Assembly (NCBI GenBank): GCA_943330855.2
Contig: CALQJI020000014.1
Span: 1-64,000 of the forward strand
Reading direction: 5' to 3'
Source: Klebsiella pneumoniae
GTDB taxonomy: Bacteria; Verrucomicrobiota; Verrucomicrobiia; Limisphaerales; SXTU01
Length of the DNA: 64,000 nt
Part shown: positions 43,039-51,942 of the stretch, piece by piece
Position numbering within the stretch: the first letter of the stretch is position 1
Layout: each line of letters opens with the position of its first letter
Notes under the pieces: model-generated
Database searches by the model: none
What the model was told of the DNA's origin: nothing
The model's input: only the letters and a program-made list of their open reading frames with translations
Translations under genes and position numbers: made by a program

Positions 43039-43419
43039 TTACTTGAGTTCAACCTTCGCACCGGCCTCTTCGAGTTTCTTCTTAGCGGCTTCGGCTTCGA
43101 CTTTGTTAACGCCCTCGAGGACAGCCTTAGGAGCTCCCTCAACAAGTGTCTTAGCTTCGGCAAGACCTAGACCAGGTTTCACTTCACGGACGGCCTTGAT
43201 GGTGCCAATCTTGTTGGCACCGGCTTCCTTTAGAATCACGTCAAATGTGTCCTTGACTTCAGCAGGAGCGGCAGCAGCAGCAGCACCACCAGCAGCGGCT
43301 ACAGCCACGGGAGCGGCAGCTGTCACGCCCCACTTGCCTTCCAACTGCTTCACGAGGTCGGCGGCTTCCAAAACGGTAAGCGCGCTCAAATCTTCAACCA
43401 ACTTTGCGATATCAGCCAT
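43039..43419 (-). CDS. rplL: 50S ribosomal protein L7/L12
   Basis: 126 residues. An N-terminal dimerisation helix ([20 protein letters not shown]) is joined by an alanine-rich hinge ([20 protein letters not shown]) to the C-terminal factor-binding domain ([20 protein letters not shown] and [20 protein letters not shown]). It forms the ribosomal stalk with L10 and recruits translational GTPases. Confidence 0.98.
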   Translation of the reverse strand: MADIAKLVEDLSALTVLEAADLVKQLEGKWGVTAAAPVAVAAAGGAAAAAAPAEVKDTFDVILKEAGANKIGTIKAVREVKPGLGLAEAKTLVEGAPKAVLEGVNKVEAEAAKKKLEEAGAKVELK

Positions 43420-43546
43420 ATTTTCTTTCTTTAGTCTCGTCGCCCCCGGAGCCCCGGAGATTTGAGCCAGCAGCCGCCGGCCGACGATTCACTCTATTTG
43501 TTTCGTTGTTTTTTCACCCCATTCGCAACGGCGAGCGGGAGATTGT

Positions 43547-44059
43547 TCAGGCGGGTTGGTCGGCCTTGGCCTTAATTACACGCGCGAGCTGAGACCCTGG
43601 CGTGTTGATGAGCGCGACGAGTTTCTGCGCCGGGGCTTGAAGCACCCCGAGGAGTTTTCCACGCAGGACCTCGAGCGACGGCAGTTCGGCGAGAGCGAGC
43701 AAATCTGCGCTTTCGAGGCGCTTGTTCCCGAGATGCCCAAACTTGAGTTTGGGTTTCTCGAACTCGGCTGCGAATTTCTTGAGAGTCTTCGCAGCGGCGG
43801 AGACGTCCTTCTTCCCTGTGATAACAGCGATCTGGCCCGTCAACGCGCCAGAGAGGTCGGCGAGCCCTGTTTCTTGGGCCGCAATTCTGAAGATGCTATT
43901 CTTGACAACATGAGCTTCGGCACCACCATTGCGCAGGCGTGTGCGCAGTTCGTTGAAGTGCTTCACGGTCAGACCCGTGTAGTCCACGACGATGAAAAAT
44001 GGCGAGGCGTTAAGCCGCGCAACGTATTCGCTGGTAATAAATTTCTTTTCGGCACGCAT
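43547..44059 (-). CDS. rplJ: 50S ribosomal protein L10
   Basis: 170 residues, MRAEKKFITSEYVARLNASP. Conserved VVDYTGLTVKHFNELRTRLR and AEAHVVKNSIFRIAAQETG are present; the C-terminal helix binds L7/L12 dimers. Between rplA (21 nt upstream) and rplL (128 nt downstream). Confidence 0.97.
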   Translation of the reverse strand: MRAEKKFITSEYVARLNASPFFIVVDYTGLTVKHFNELRTRLRNGGAEAHVVKNSIFRIAAQETGLADLSGALTGQIAVITGKKDVSAAAKTLKKFAAEFEKPKLKFGHLGNKRLESADLLALAELPSLEVLRGKLLGVLQAPAQKLVALINTPGSQLARVIKAKADQPA

Positions 44060-44079
44060 GGGAATCTGGTGAGTTGAGT

Positions 44080-44778
44080 TTACACGGAGGCGACGAACTC
44101 GCGGGTGTCCACGCGGACGCCCGGACTCATGGTGGCTGAGATGGTGCAGCTCTGAAGGAAGACGCCCTTCACGCTGGCCGGACGCGCCTTGGCGATTGCC
44201 TCAATAACCACTCGAGCATTCTCCTCGATGGCGTCAGATTTAAACGTGATCTTGCCAACTGGCACATGTATGTTACCGGCCTTGTCCACTTTGAACTCGA
44301 CTCGGCCAGCCTTCACTTCTTTTACCGCCTTTGCCGTGTCGTCGGTGACGGTGCCAGTCTTCGGATTGGGCATGAGGCCGCGCGGTCCGAGCACTTTGCC
44401 AAGTTTGCGCACCTCAACCATTGCCTCCGGTGTCGCGACTGCAACATCGAAGTCCACCCAACCTTCAGTGCATTTTTTAATCATGTCGTCGAAACCGACG
44501 AACTCCGCGCCTGCCGCGCGAGCAGCATCAGCCGTGGGCCCTGGCTTGGCGAAAACGAGAACGCGGACGTTCTTACCAGAACCGTGTGGCAACGGAACCG
44601 TGCCGCGAACCATCTGATCACTTTGTTTTGGGTCAACGCCGAGGCGGAAAGCAAGGTCAACAGTTTCGTTGAATTTGGCTTTTTCGAATTTGAGCAGGAC
44701 CTGAATGGCTTCCTTAAGCGGAAGCATCTTCCTGTCTTCTACTAATTTAGCGTTTTTGACGTAGCGTTTGCTGGGCAT
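44080..44778 (-). CDS. rplA: 50S ribosomal protein L1
   Basis: 232 residues, MPSKRYVKNAKLVEDRKMLP. Typical FRLGVDPKQSDQMVRGTVPL and LGPRGLMPNPKTGTVTDDTA motifs. L1 binds 23S rRNA at the L1 stalk and in many bacteria represses its own rplKA mRNA; no leader structure was examined. Confidence 0.98.
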   Translation of the reverse strand: MPSKRYVKNAKLVEDRKMLPLKEAIQVLLKFEKAKFNETVDLAFRLGVDPKQSDQMVRGTVPLPHGSGKNVRVLVFAKPGPTADAARAAGAEFVGFDDMIKKCTEGWVDFDVAVATPEAMVEVRKLGKVLGPRGLMPNPKTGTVTDDTAKAVKEVKAGRVEFKVDKAGNIHVPVGKITFKSDAIEENARVVIEAIAKARPASVKGVFLQSCTISATMSPGVRVDTREFVASV

Positions 44779-44829
44779 TTTGTTATTTGCGGTGCGTACG
44801 GACGTTAAGCGCCCTCCCGCGTTACTGGT

Positions 44830-45255
44830 TTAACCAACGACTTCAATTCCCATGCTCCGAGCAGTGCCGGAGATGAGGCGCACGGCTGCGTCCTCGCTGT
44901 TCACGTTTAAATCCTTATGTTTCATTTTTACGATCTCCAATATCTGCTTGCGGGTAACTTTTCCAACTTTGTCCTTATTGGGAGTTTTAGAGCCTGACGC
45001 AACCCCTGCGGCCTTCTTCAGAAGGATTGAAGCGGGCGGTGATTTGTAGACTAGGGTGAAGGACTTATCCTGATACACCGTGATGATCACGGGGATAATC
45101 AACCCAGCCTGTTCTTTGGTGGCCGCGTTAAATTCCTTGCAGAAGGCCATGATGTTCACGCCGTGCTGTCCGAGTGCTGGACCGACGGGCGGCGCGGGGT
45201 TGGCTTGGCCTGCGGCGATGGCTAACTTGATTGATCCGGTTACTTTCTTTGCCAT
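44830..45255 (-). CDS. rplK: 50S ribosomal protein L11
   Basis: 141 residues. [20 protein letters not shown] at the N-terminus includes the proline pair of the factor-binding face, and the C-terminal rRNA-binding domain ([18 protein letters not shown]-like) ends with [12 protein letters not shown]. First gene of the rplKAJL block after nusG. Confidence 0.98.
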   Translation of the reverse strand: MAKKVTGSIKLAIAAGQANPAPPVGPALGQHGVNIMAFCKEFNAATKEQAGLIIPVIITVYQDKSFTLVYKSPPASILLKKAAGVASGSKTPNKDKVGKVTRKQILEIVKMKHKDLNVNSEDAAVRLISGTARSMGIEVVG

Positions 45256-45300
45256 AAGGGGATGGAAATGCTGCTGTTGCTGTCTCTGAACTAAACCGCG

Positions 45301-45849
45301 TTACGCCTTCTCTACCTGCCAATATTCGAGTTCGACGGGTGTGTTCCGTCCGAAAATGTTCACTGTGACTTTCAGTTTACCACGAGCTGGGTCGATTTCC
45401 TCGATAGCACCACTGAAATTCAGGAAAGGACCATCATTGATTTTAATTGTCTCGCCCACTTCGAAGTTGACCTTGGGTTTCTCAGTGTCCTCAGATTGTG
45501 AAATTTGTTCTTTAATAACCGCCATCTCGTCTCTGGTCACGGATACCGGGCGGTCACCACCTACGAAACCGATAATGCCAGTTGTCTCACGAATGAAATA
45601 CCAAGGTTTGTCCAACAGGCGGCGGTTCTCGTCCAACAGAACCATGTCAATATAGACATAGCCCGGATGCAGCTTTCTGTTCGTTACTGTCTTCTTCTGG
45701 TTTCGGACTTCTACAACCTTCTCCATTGGGACGAGGACTTCTTTGATGAACTCCTGCATCTCCTCTGTCTTGATGCGTTTTTCGATGTTGTCCCGAACCT
45801 TTAATTCCTGGCCTGACAACGTATGAATGGCGAACCACTGGCTTTGCAT
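45301..45849 (-). CDS. nusG: Transcription termination/antitermination factor NusG
   Basis: 182 residues, MQSQWFAIHTLSGQELKVRD. The NGN domain (WFAIHTLSGQELKV, LHPGYVYIDMVLLDENRRLL) binds RNA polymerase, and a KOW domain (FEVGETIKINDGPFLNFSGA) closes the protein. Order secE, nusG, rplK is standard; 13 nt separate it from secE. Confidence 0.97.
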   Translation of the reverse strand: MQSQWFAIHTLSGQELKVRDNIEKRIKTEEMQEFIKEVLVPMEKVVEVRNQKKTVTNRKLHPGYVYIDMVLLDENRRLLDKPWYFIRETTGIIGFVGGDRPVSVTRDEMAVIKEQISQSEDTEKPKVNFEVGETIKINDGPFLNFSGAIEEIDPARGKLKVTVNIFGRNTPVELEYWQVEKA

Positions 45850-45862
45850 GGTGTGCGTTTCG

Positions 45863-46123
45863 TTAAAAGTTGTTGTTCAGCAGGATGATCAACTGGCTGA
45901 TCACGAAATCAACGCCAACCGTAAACACGGCCATGAGGCCTGTGCTCACGATGACCACTACCGTCGAGCCTTTCAGCTCGGCACGCGTCGGCCAAGTGCA
46001 TTTGCGCAACTCGATCTTCGTATCGTCGACGTAGTTACCCAGACTGAGCAGGTAGCCCTTCTGCCATGCCCAGAAGAACACGGCGACGGCCACACCCAGT
46101 AAAATGTATTGCAACGTGCTCAC
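45863..46123 (-). CDS. secE: Protein translocase subunit SecE
   Basis: 86 residues from GTG 46123 (MSTLQYILLGVAVAVFFWAW); the frame continues upstream through tRNA-Ser, which excludes earlier starts. The first membrane segment is followed by the conserved cytosolic amphipathic region ELRKCTWPTRAELKGSTVVV and the essential second membrane helix (STGLMAVFTVGVDFVISQLI). Part of the SecYEG channel. The gene that often lies next to it, rpmG, is missing here. Confidence 0.93.
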   Translation of the reverse strand: MSTLQYILLGVAVAVFFWAWQKGYLLSLGNYVDDTKIELRKCTWPTRAELKGSTVVVIVSTGLMAVFTVGVDFVISQLIILLNNNF

Positions 46124-46152
46124 GACTTTTATTTCGACTGCTTCATCCGGCC

Positions 46153-46242
46153 TGGCGGAGGGGGAGGGATTCGAACCCCCGTCGGGCGTTAACCCGAAGC
46201 GGTTTTCAAGACCGCCGCGATAGACCACTCTGCCACCCCTCC
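46153..46242 (-). tRNA. tRNA-Ser (anticodon TGA)
   Basis: 90 nt including the encoded CCA. Acceptor GGAGGGG pairs with CCCCTCC; anticodon loop CTTGAAA gives TGA; the long variable arm (CTTCGGGTTAACGCCCG) is typical of class II serine tRNA; GGTTCGAAT is the T loop. It lies between tRNA-Trp and secE, an unusual place. Confidence 0.95.
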
Positions 46243-46251
46243 AGCACCGAC

Positions 46252-46327
46252 TGGCAGGGCGTGAGGGACTCGAACCCCCAACCAACGGTTTTGGAGACCG
46301 CTACTCTACCAATTGAGCTAACGCCCT
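46252..46327 (-). tRNA. tRNA-Trp (anticodon CCA)
   Basis: 76 nt with encoded CCA. Acceptor AGGGCGT pairs with ACGCCCT; anticodon loop CTCCAAA gives CCA; T loop GGTTCGAGTCC. The tuf, tRNA-Trp, secE order is common in bacteria. Confidence 0.95.
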
Positions 46328-46411
46328 ACTTCCACTCGGATGTTATTTCTGTGAATTGATACTATTGGGAATATGGGCACAAAACCCATCTTCCCCGTTA
46401 ATTACGCAGTT

Positions 46412-47608
46412 TTAGACCACGGCGATGAGCTCGCTCACGCGACCCGCGCCGATAGTGCGGCCCCCTTCACGGATGGCGAAGCGCTGTCCCTTTTCCATGG
46501 CGACACCGACGATGAGTTCGATATCCACCGAAACATTGTCACCAGGCATCACCATTTCCACGCCCTCGGGGAGGGTGACGTTGCCGGTCACGTCAGACGT
46601 GCGGAAGTAGAACTGCGGGCGATACTTGTTGAAGAACGGCGTATGGCGGCCACCCTCGTCCTTGGTAAGCACATAGACCTCGGCCTTGAACTTGGTCTGG
46701 GCCTTGATGCTACCAGGCTTGGCCAATACCATGCCGCGCTCGACGTCTTCCTTCTTTGTGCCACGGAGGAGCACCCCGACGTTTTCTCCGCAACGCGCTT
46801 CGTCGAGCAACTTACGGAACATTTCCAGATCGGTCGCTGTCGTCTTGCGCGTCTCCTTGATGCCGATGATCTCGACTTCATCCATCTTCTTGATGATGCC
46901 GCGCTCCACACGACCTGTCACGACAGTGCCACGGCCTTCGATGTTGAACACGTCCTCAATACACATGAGGAAGGGCTTGTCAACCTCGCGCACCGGTTCG
47001 GGAATAAACGTGTCAACTGCGTTGAGCAAATCCTGAATCGCCTTCTCCCCTTCCGGCGTGCCAGCAAGCGCTGCGGCTGAACTGCCACGGACGATCGGAG
47101 TCGTTTCCCCGGGGAATTGATACTTTGTGAGCAAGTCGCGAATTTCCATCTCGACGAGGTCCAAAAGTTCCGGGTCATCCACGAGGTCAACCTTGTTCAG
47201 GAAAACCACGACGGACGGCACGCCGACCTGACGGGCGAGGAGAATGTGCTCGCGCGTCTGGGGCATCGGGCCGTCAGCGGCGGAAACCACAAGAATCGCG
47301 CCGTCCATTTGGGCCGCACCGGTGATCATGTTCTTAACGTAATCGGCGTGGCCCGGACAGTCAACGTGCGCGTAGTGGCGCAGCGATGACTCGTATTCAA
47401 CGTGCGACGCCGCGATCGTCACGGTCTTGTTCTCGTCCCGCACCGTGCCGCCCTTGGTGATGTCGGCGTACGAAATTGCGGGGGCTAGGCCCTTGCGGTG
47501 TTGCACGGCGACCAAGGCCGCCGTGAGGGTGGATTTGCCGTGGTCAACGTGGCCGATAGTGCCGACGTTCACGTGGGGCTTGGTCCGTTTAAACGCTTCT
47601 TTTGCCAT
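46412..47608 (-). CDS. tuf: Elongation factor Tu
   Basis: 398 residues, [21 protein letters not shown]1 [10 protein letters not shown]3 [12 protein letters not shown] and G4 NKVDLVDD are intact. Domains 2 and 3 follow without gaps. EF-Tu delivers aminoacyl-tRNA to the ribosome. Only copy in this window; it stands between tRNA-Thr and tRNA-Trp rather than after fusA. Confidence 0.98.
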   Translation of the reverse strand: MAKEAFKRTKPHVNVGTIGHVDHGKSTLTAALVAVQHRKGLAPAISYADITKGGTVRDENKTVTIAASHVEYESSLRHYAHVDCPGHADYVKNMITGAAQMDGAILVVSAADGPMPQTREHILLARQVGVPSVVVFLNKVDLVDDPELLDLVEMEIRDLLTKYQFPGETTPIVRGSSAAALAGTPEGEKAIQDLLNAVDTFIPEPVREVDKPFLMCIEDVFNIEGRGTVVTGRVERGIIKKMDEVEIIGIKETRKTTATDLEMFRKLLDEARCGENVGVLLRGTKKEDVERGMVLAKPGSIKAQTKFKAEVYVLTKDEGGRHTPFFNKYRPQFYFRTSDVTGNVTLPEGVEMVMPGDNVSVDIELIVGVAMEKGQRFAIREGGRTIGAGRVSELIAVV

Positions 47609-47674
47609 TGCGATGTTCTAGTTAGTGGTTTGACTCTGCTGCGTTGTCCGACCGTTGCCGACCGGCCTAAATTC

Positions 47675-47750
<76 letters not shown>

Positions 47751-48016
47751 GAAATTACTTTCACCCGTTGGTCACACAGTTCCCGTCATGACAAAAAAGC
47801 ACCTGCGCTGCTTGCCCTGCTGTCGTAACCGGGCCGATATGCTCTTAAATCTTCTGACGATTCCTGTGAACCGGGCGGACAAACTATGCGGCAGCCAAAT
47901 AGAGTCAACATTTTTTCTGGACTTTCTTGTTCCTGCCGAGCTTTTGCCCGACTTTTCCACGTCACCTTCATAAATTCGCGATTTACCTGCGTCGCGTTGG
48001 CTCTTATCGTCCGCGC

Positions 48017-48772
48017 GTGAAACCCGCCCTGCTCTTCGTCCTACTACTCGTTCTCGCTGTCTCCGCCAGTCCTGCAGCCTCATCTTCCGCCGTCCCCACC
48101 GACCACGAGTGTCGTCGTGCCACTGGTGCCATTACGCTCGATGGCAAAGCCGACGAGCCTGCCTGGCAGCAAGCGGTCATCATCGATTCCTTCACCGCTT
48201 TTTGGGCCAAGCGACCAGGCAAGACCACGACCAAGGCCCGCCTGTTGTGGGACGACCACTACCTTTACTTCCACGCTGAGATGGAGGACGCCGACCTCTA
48301 CGCCGACGAACGTAATACCAACGGACACATCTGGGACAACGACGTCTTTGAGCTTTTTTTCAAGCCGAGCGAGCAGAGCCACGCCTACTACGAATTTCAA
48401 ATCAACCCGCTCAACGCGCAGTTCCATTGCTTCATGCCCTCTCGCGGTGCGGGCGGAATGCGGCGGGCCATGAGCTCGCCTGCCGACTCCAAGTTCAACA
48501 TGAAAACCGCCGTGTTATTGCGCGGGACATTGAACAACTGGCGCGACAACGACGCCGGCTGGTCCGTCGAGGGGCGCATTCCGTGGAAGGATTTTCACCA
48601 CACCAACGGCGGCCCGAAGGCCGGCGACACTTGGCGCTTCGCACTGTGCCGCTACGACTACTCGAAGAATTATGAATCCCCAGACCTGACGAGCTGCGCC
48701 CCACTCACGCAATCGTCCTTCCACCGCTACGAAGATTACTGCCGCCTCAAGTTTGTTGCCCCCAACCACTGA
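48017..48772 (+). CDS. Secreted carbohydrate-binding family 9-like protein
   Basis: 251 residues from GTG 48017 (MKPALLFVLLLVLAVSASPA), which yields a signal peptide; earlier in-frame starts do not. The mature part has the CBM9/DOMON-like pattern: ITLDGKADEPAWQQA, TKARLLWDDHYLYFHAEMED, HIWDNDVFELFFKPSEQSHA, GWSVEGRIPWKDFHHTNG, WRFALCRYDYSKNYE. Such modules bind reducing ends of glycans or, in cytochrome-linked forms, haem; no haem motif is seen here. First gene of a three-gene run; the TPR gene starts 7 nt after its stop. Confidence 0.85.
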   Translation: MKPALLFVLLLVLAVSASPAASSSAVPTDHECRRATGAITLDGKADEPAWQQAVIIDSFTAFWAKRPGKTTTKARLLWDDHYLYFHAEMEDADLYADERNTNGHIWDNDVFELFFKPSEQSHAYYEFQINPLNAQFHCFMPSRGAGGMRRAMSSPADSKFNMKTAVLLRGTLNNWRDNDAGWSVEGRIPWKDFHHTNGGPKAGDTWRFALCRYDYSKNYESPDLTSCAPLTQSSFHRYEDYCRLKFVAPNH

Positions 48773-48778
48773 ACTCAC

Positions 48779-49639
48779 ATGAAGCTCCTCGCACTCGCAC
48801 TCGCCACGCTGCTCGCTGCCGCACACGGCTCCGCTCAACCCGCTCGCCCGAAGGAATCCGACACCAGCGAACTCGCGCAGCAAGCCATCGCCGCCTATCG
48901 CAAGGGCGACATCCCCGCTGCCATCGCGCTCGCCACGAAGCTCACCGAAGCCGCGCCGAAGCAGCCGCAGAGCTGGTTTCTTCGCGCGCAGCTCCACGTC
49001 AATCAGCGCCAGCACGCAAAGGCCGCGGCCGATTATTCCGAGGTCATCAAGCTCGACCCGAAGTCCTCGGCCGCTTGGCAGGCGCGGGGCGAAGCTCACT
49101 TCAAGCTCGGCAAAATCGCCGACTCCCTCACGGACTTCGACCAGTTCCTCAAGCTCGTCCCCGACCAGAAACCCCAGCACTGGCAGCGCGGCATCTCCCT
49201 CTACTACGCGGGCCGCTTCAAGGACGGCAAGGAGCAGTTCGAAATCCACCAGACCGTGAACTCCAACGACGTCGAAAACGCCGTCTGGCACTTCCTCTGC
49301 GCCGCGCGCGCGGACGGCGTGGAGCCGGCGCGAAAGAATCTCATTCCCATCGAAGGCGATGGCCGCGTCCCCATGTCGCAGGTGCACCAACTCTTCGCCG
49401 GCAAGGCCAAACCCGAGGACGTCCTCGCCGCCGCCAAGGCCGCCCCGGCGCACAACCGCGCGGGCGAGCCGCTCTTCTACGCGCACCTTTATCTCGGCAT
49501 CTACTTCGAGGCTCTCGGCGACGCGAAGCAGGCGCGCGACTACATCTTCAAGGCCGCCGAGCGCGCGAACGAGAACGGCTACATGGGCGATGTGGCCCGC
49601 GTCCACGCGGAGATTTTGCGCAAGCTGGAGAAGAAGTAA
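48779..49639 (+). CDS. Exported TPR protein (NlpI-like)
   Basis: 286 residues with signal peptide MKLLALALATLLAAAHGSAQ. TPR repeats follow: AIAAYRKGDIPAAIALATKL, WFLRAQLHVNQRQHAKAAAD, AWQARGEAHFKLGKIADSLT, HWQRGISLYYAGRFKDGKEQ, LYLGIYFEALGDAKQARDYI. No lipobox is visible. TPR proteins of this kind are adaptors; function here unknown. Placed between the CBM9-like and the BatA-type gene. Confidence 0.88.
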   Translation: MKLLALALATLLAAAHGSAQPARPKESDTSELAQQAIAAYRKGDIPAAIALATKLTEAAPKQPQSWFLRAQLHVNQRQHAKAAADYSEVIKLDPKSSAAWQARGEAHFKLGKIADSLTDFDQFLKLVPDQKPQHWQRGISLYYAGRFKDGKEQFEIHQTVNSNDVENAVWHFLCAARADGVEPARKNLIPIEGDGRVPMSQVHQLFAGKAKPEDVLAAAKAAPAHNRAGEPLFYAHLYLGIYFEALGDAKQARDYIFKAAERANENGYMGDVARVHAEILRKLEKK

Positions 49640-49657
49640 TTCCCCGCCCTCGCTCCG

Positions 49658-51673
49658 ATGACCTTCCTTCAACCCTTTCTCCTCTGGGGCCTGCCGCTGG
49701 TCTTCGTGCCGGTCATCATCCACCTCATCAACCGCCTCCGCCACAAGCCGCAGCCGTGGGCGGCCATGATGTTCCTGCTCCAGGCCACGCGCGCCTCCAC
49801 CAGCCACGCCAAGCTCCGCCAGTGGCTCGTCCTCCTCTTCCGCACGCTCGCCGTCCTCGCGCTTGTGCTCTTCATCGCGCGCCCGCTGGCCGGCGGCTGG
49901 CTCGGCTGGACGCTCTCCCCCGCGCCCGATGTCATCGTCATCGTGCTCGACCGCTCAGCCAGCATGGAGTCGCGTCTCGCCGGGCAAACGGTGACCAAGC
50001 GCGAGCAAGCCTTGAAACTCCTCGCCGAGGCCGCGCGCGAATTTCAAGACAAATCCCACCTCGTCCTGCTCGACTCCGCAACGCGCATCCCGCAGCAGCT
50101 CGCCAACGCAAAATCCCTGCTCGAACCCACGCTCACCGGCCCCACCGACACCTCGGCTGACCTGCCAACCCTGCTGCAGCTCGCCCACAACTGGCTCGTC
50201 GAGAACCGCGCCGGGGCCGCTGAACTCTGGCTCGCCTCCGACCTTCAACGCAGCAACTGGCTCCCCGACGACGAGCGCTGGAAGGCCGTCACCGCCCAGC
50301 TCGGCAAGCTCCCCCAAGGCATTCGCGTGCGTCTCCTCGCCTTCGATGACGACCGCGAGCCGAACACCTCCGCCACGCTCGCCGAGGTCTTCCGGCGCGC
50401 CCGCCCAGACGGCGCGGAACTCAACCTCGCGCTCGACCTCGCCCGCAACGCCCCCGCCGGCAGCAGCCCAGCGCGCTTCCCGCTCGCCCTCACGCTCAAC
50501 GGCGTCAAGTCGCAGACCGAACTCGACATGGACGGCGCGGCCCTCCGTTGGCGGCACAAGGTGGACCTCGGCCCGGCGAAGGGTCTCGGCTGGGGCGCGC
50601 TCGAACTTCCCGCCGACGCCAACGCCCGCGACAACTCAGCTTACTTTGTCTTCGGCTCCGACTCCGCCCTCCGCGCCACGGTCGTCAGCGACCAGCCCGC
50701 GCTCATTCGCAATGCCCAACTCGCCGCGCTCGCCCCCGCCACGCGCCAGCCCGCCGAGGTGCTCACACCCGCCGCCTTCGCCGAGCGCACCGGCTCCAAC
50801 GCCACGCTCCTCATCTGGCACGCGCCGCTGCCCGACGCCGCTGGCGAGAAGCGCCTGCGCGGCTTCATCGAGGAGGGCGGGGCCGTGCTATTCCTCCCGC
50901 CCGGCCGCCCGGACACGGGGAAATTCCTCGGCCTCGGCTGGGCCGACGCGCAGCCCGCGCCCGCCGACAAACCGTTCAAGGTCGCCAAGTGGGAACAACA
51001 AGAAGGCCCGCTCGCGAAGACCGACGAAGGCCTCAGCCTCCCGCTCGCCGACCTCGACATCCCGCGTCGCCAGCCCATCACGGGCGAACCCACCGCCCTC
51101 GCCTCCTTCGCCGACGGCTCGCCCCTCCTCACCCGCCGCGCTTTGGGCAAAGGCCAGTTCTTCTTCTGCGCCACCGTCCCGCACGACGACTGGTCCACCC
51201 TCGGCGACGGCCCCGTGCTCGTGCCGATGTTGCAACGCCTCCTCCAGACCGGCGCGCGCCGCTTGAATCAGGAGACCATGGTCGCGTGCGGCGAACTCAG
51301 CGCCCTCGACCGCGCGAAGCAATGGACCTCCGCCGACGGTTCCCTGGGCAAGAACATCGCCCTCCACGCCGGCATCTACCGCGCTGGCGAACGCCTCCTC
51401 GCCGTCAACCGCCCGAGCGCCGAAGACGACCGCACCGTCCTCGAACCCGCCCTCGCGAAGCAGCTCCTCGGTCCCCTGCCCTTGCAACTCCTCCAAGAGC
51501 GCACCGCCCGCAGCGACGCGTTGCAGGGAGAAATCTGGCGCATCTTCCTCCTCGGGATGCTGGCCTTCCTCTTCCTCGAAGCGTGGCTGGTGTTGCCCAA
51601 CAAGAAGCCCGCCACCGCCGACCCGTTCGATGTCCCCGCCGGACGCGGACGCGGCCTGGTGGACGTGGCCTGA
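49658..51673 (+). CDS. BatA-type membrane protein with VWA domain
   Basis: 671 residues. The N-terminus is the BatA membrane module (FLQPFLLWGLPLVFVPVIIH, LINRLRHKPQPWAAMMFLLQ, a second helix VLLFRTLAVLALVLFIARPL). A von Willebrand A domain follows with the MIDAS start VLDRSASMES. A long C-terminal extension lacks a recognised domain and ends with a membrane helix (IFLLGMLAFLFLEAWLVLPN). BatA-type proteins are linked to MoxR ATPase systems; no MoxR gene is visible here. Last gene of the operon; 18 nt after the TPR gene. Confidence 0.85.
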   Translation: MTFLQPFLLWGLPLVFVPVIIHLINRLRHKPQPWAAMMFLLQATRASTSHAKLRQWLVLLFRTLAVLALVLFIARPLAGGWLGWTLSPAPDVIVIVLDRSASMESRLAGQTVTKREQALKLLAEAAREFQDKSHLVLLDSATRIPQQLANAKSLLEPTLTGPTDTSADLPTLLQLAHNWLVENRAGAAELWLASDLQRSNWLPDDERWKAVTAQLGKLPQGIRVRLLAFDDDREPNTSATLAEVFRRARPDGAELNLALDLARNAPAGSSPARFPLALTLNGVKSQTELDMDGAALRWRHKVDLGPAKGLGWGALELPADANARDNSAYFVFGSDSALRATVVSDQPALIRNAQLAALAPATRQPAEVLTPAAFAERTGSNATLLIWHAPLPDAAGEKRLRGFIEEGGAVLFLPPGRPDTGKFLGLGWADAQPAPADKPFKVAKWEQQEGPLAKTDEGLSLPLADLDIPRRQPITGEPTALASFADGSPLLTRRALGKGQFFFCATVPHDDWSTLGDGPVLVPMLQRLLQTGARRLNQETMVACGELSALDRAKQWTSADGSLGKNIALHAGIYRAGERLLAVNRPSAEDDRTVLEPALAKQLLGPLPLQLLQERTARSDALQGEIWRIFLLGMLAFLFLEAWLVLPNKKPATADPFDVPAGRGRGLVDVA

Positions 51674-51778
51674 CGCGTCGCCCGCCCGGCGTGACGCCAA
51701 CGCGGCCTGCGTCGCTCCCTCTTCCAGCGGGAGCGGCCTGGGGTGAGGGAGAAAGGCCGCAAAGTTCTACCGCCTTCG

Positions 51779-51905
51779 ACTCCCTCTCCCTTCCTCGGAG
51801 GAGGGGAGAGGGCTGGGGTGAGGGGTTACAGGCTGCGGCGCAAGTGGCCCCACCCTCATCCGGCCTGCGGCCACCTTCTCCCCCTCCTCCGAGGAAGGGA
51901 GAAGG
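51779..51905. repeat. Long REP-like palindrome, copy 3
   Basis: Arms CTCCCTCTCCCTTCCTCGGA and CTCCTCCGAGGAAGGGAGAA, centre GGGGTTACAGGCTGCGGCGC, CCCTCATCCGGCCTGCGGCC. It separates the convergent BatA-type and cytochrome genes and may act as a two-way terminator. A less regular GC-rich stretch fills 51674-51778. Confidence 0.9.
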
Positions 51906-51942
51906 AGCGCTTCCCACTGCATCGTGAAGCCGGGCACCTCTG

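Noticed and set aside
46373-46391. Terminator after tuf
   Set aside because: Only a 5-bp ATGGG/CCCAT stem with a long loop; too weak to claim.
46328-46411. rpmG (L33) gene between tuf and secE
   Set aside because: Looked for because of usual gene order; the gap is too short and contains no such frame.
47751-47830. Promoter of the minus-strand tRNA-Thr/tuf cluster
   Set aside because: TTGTCA is present but no acceptable -10 box at suitable spacing.
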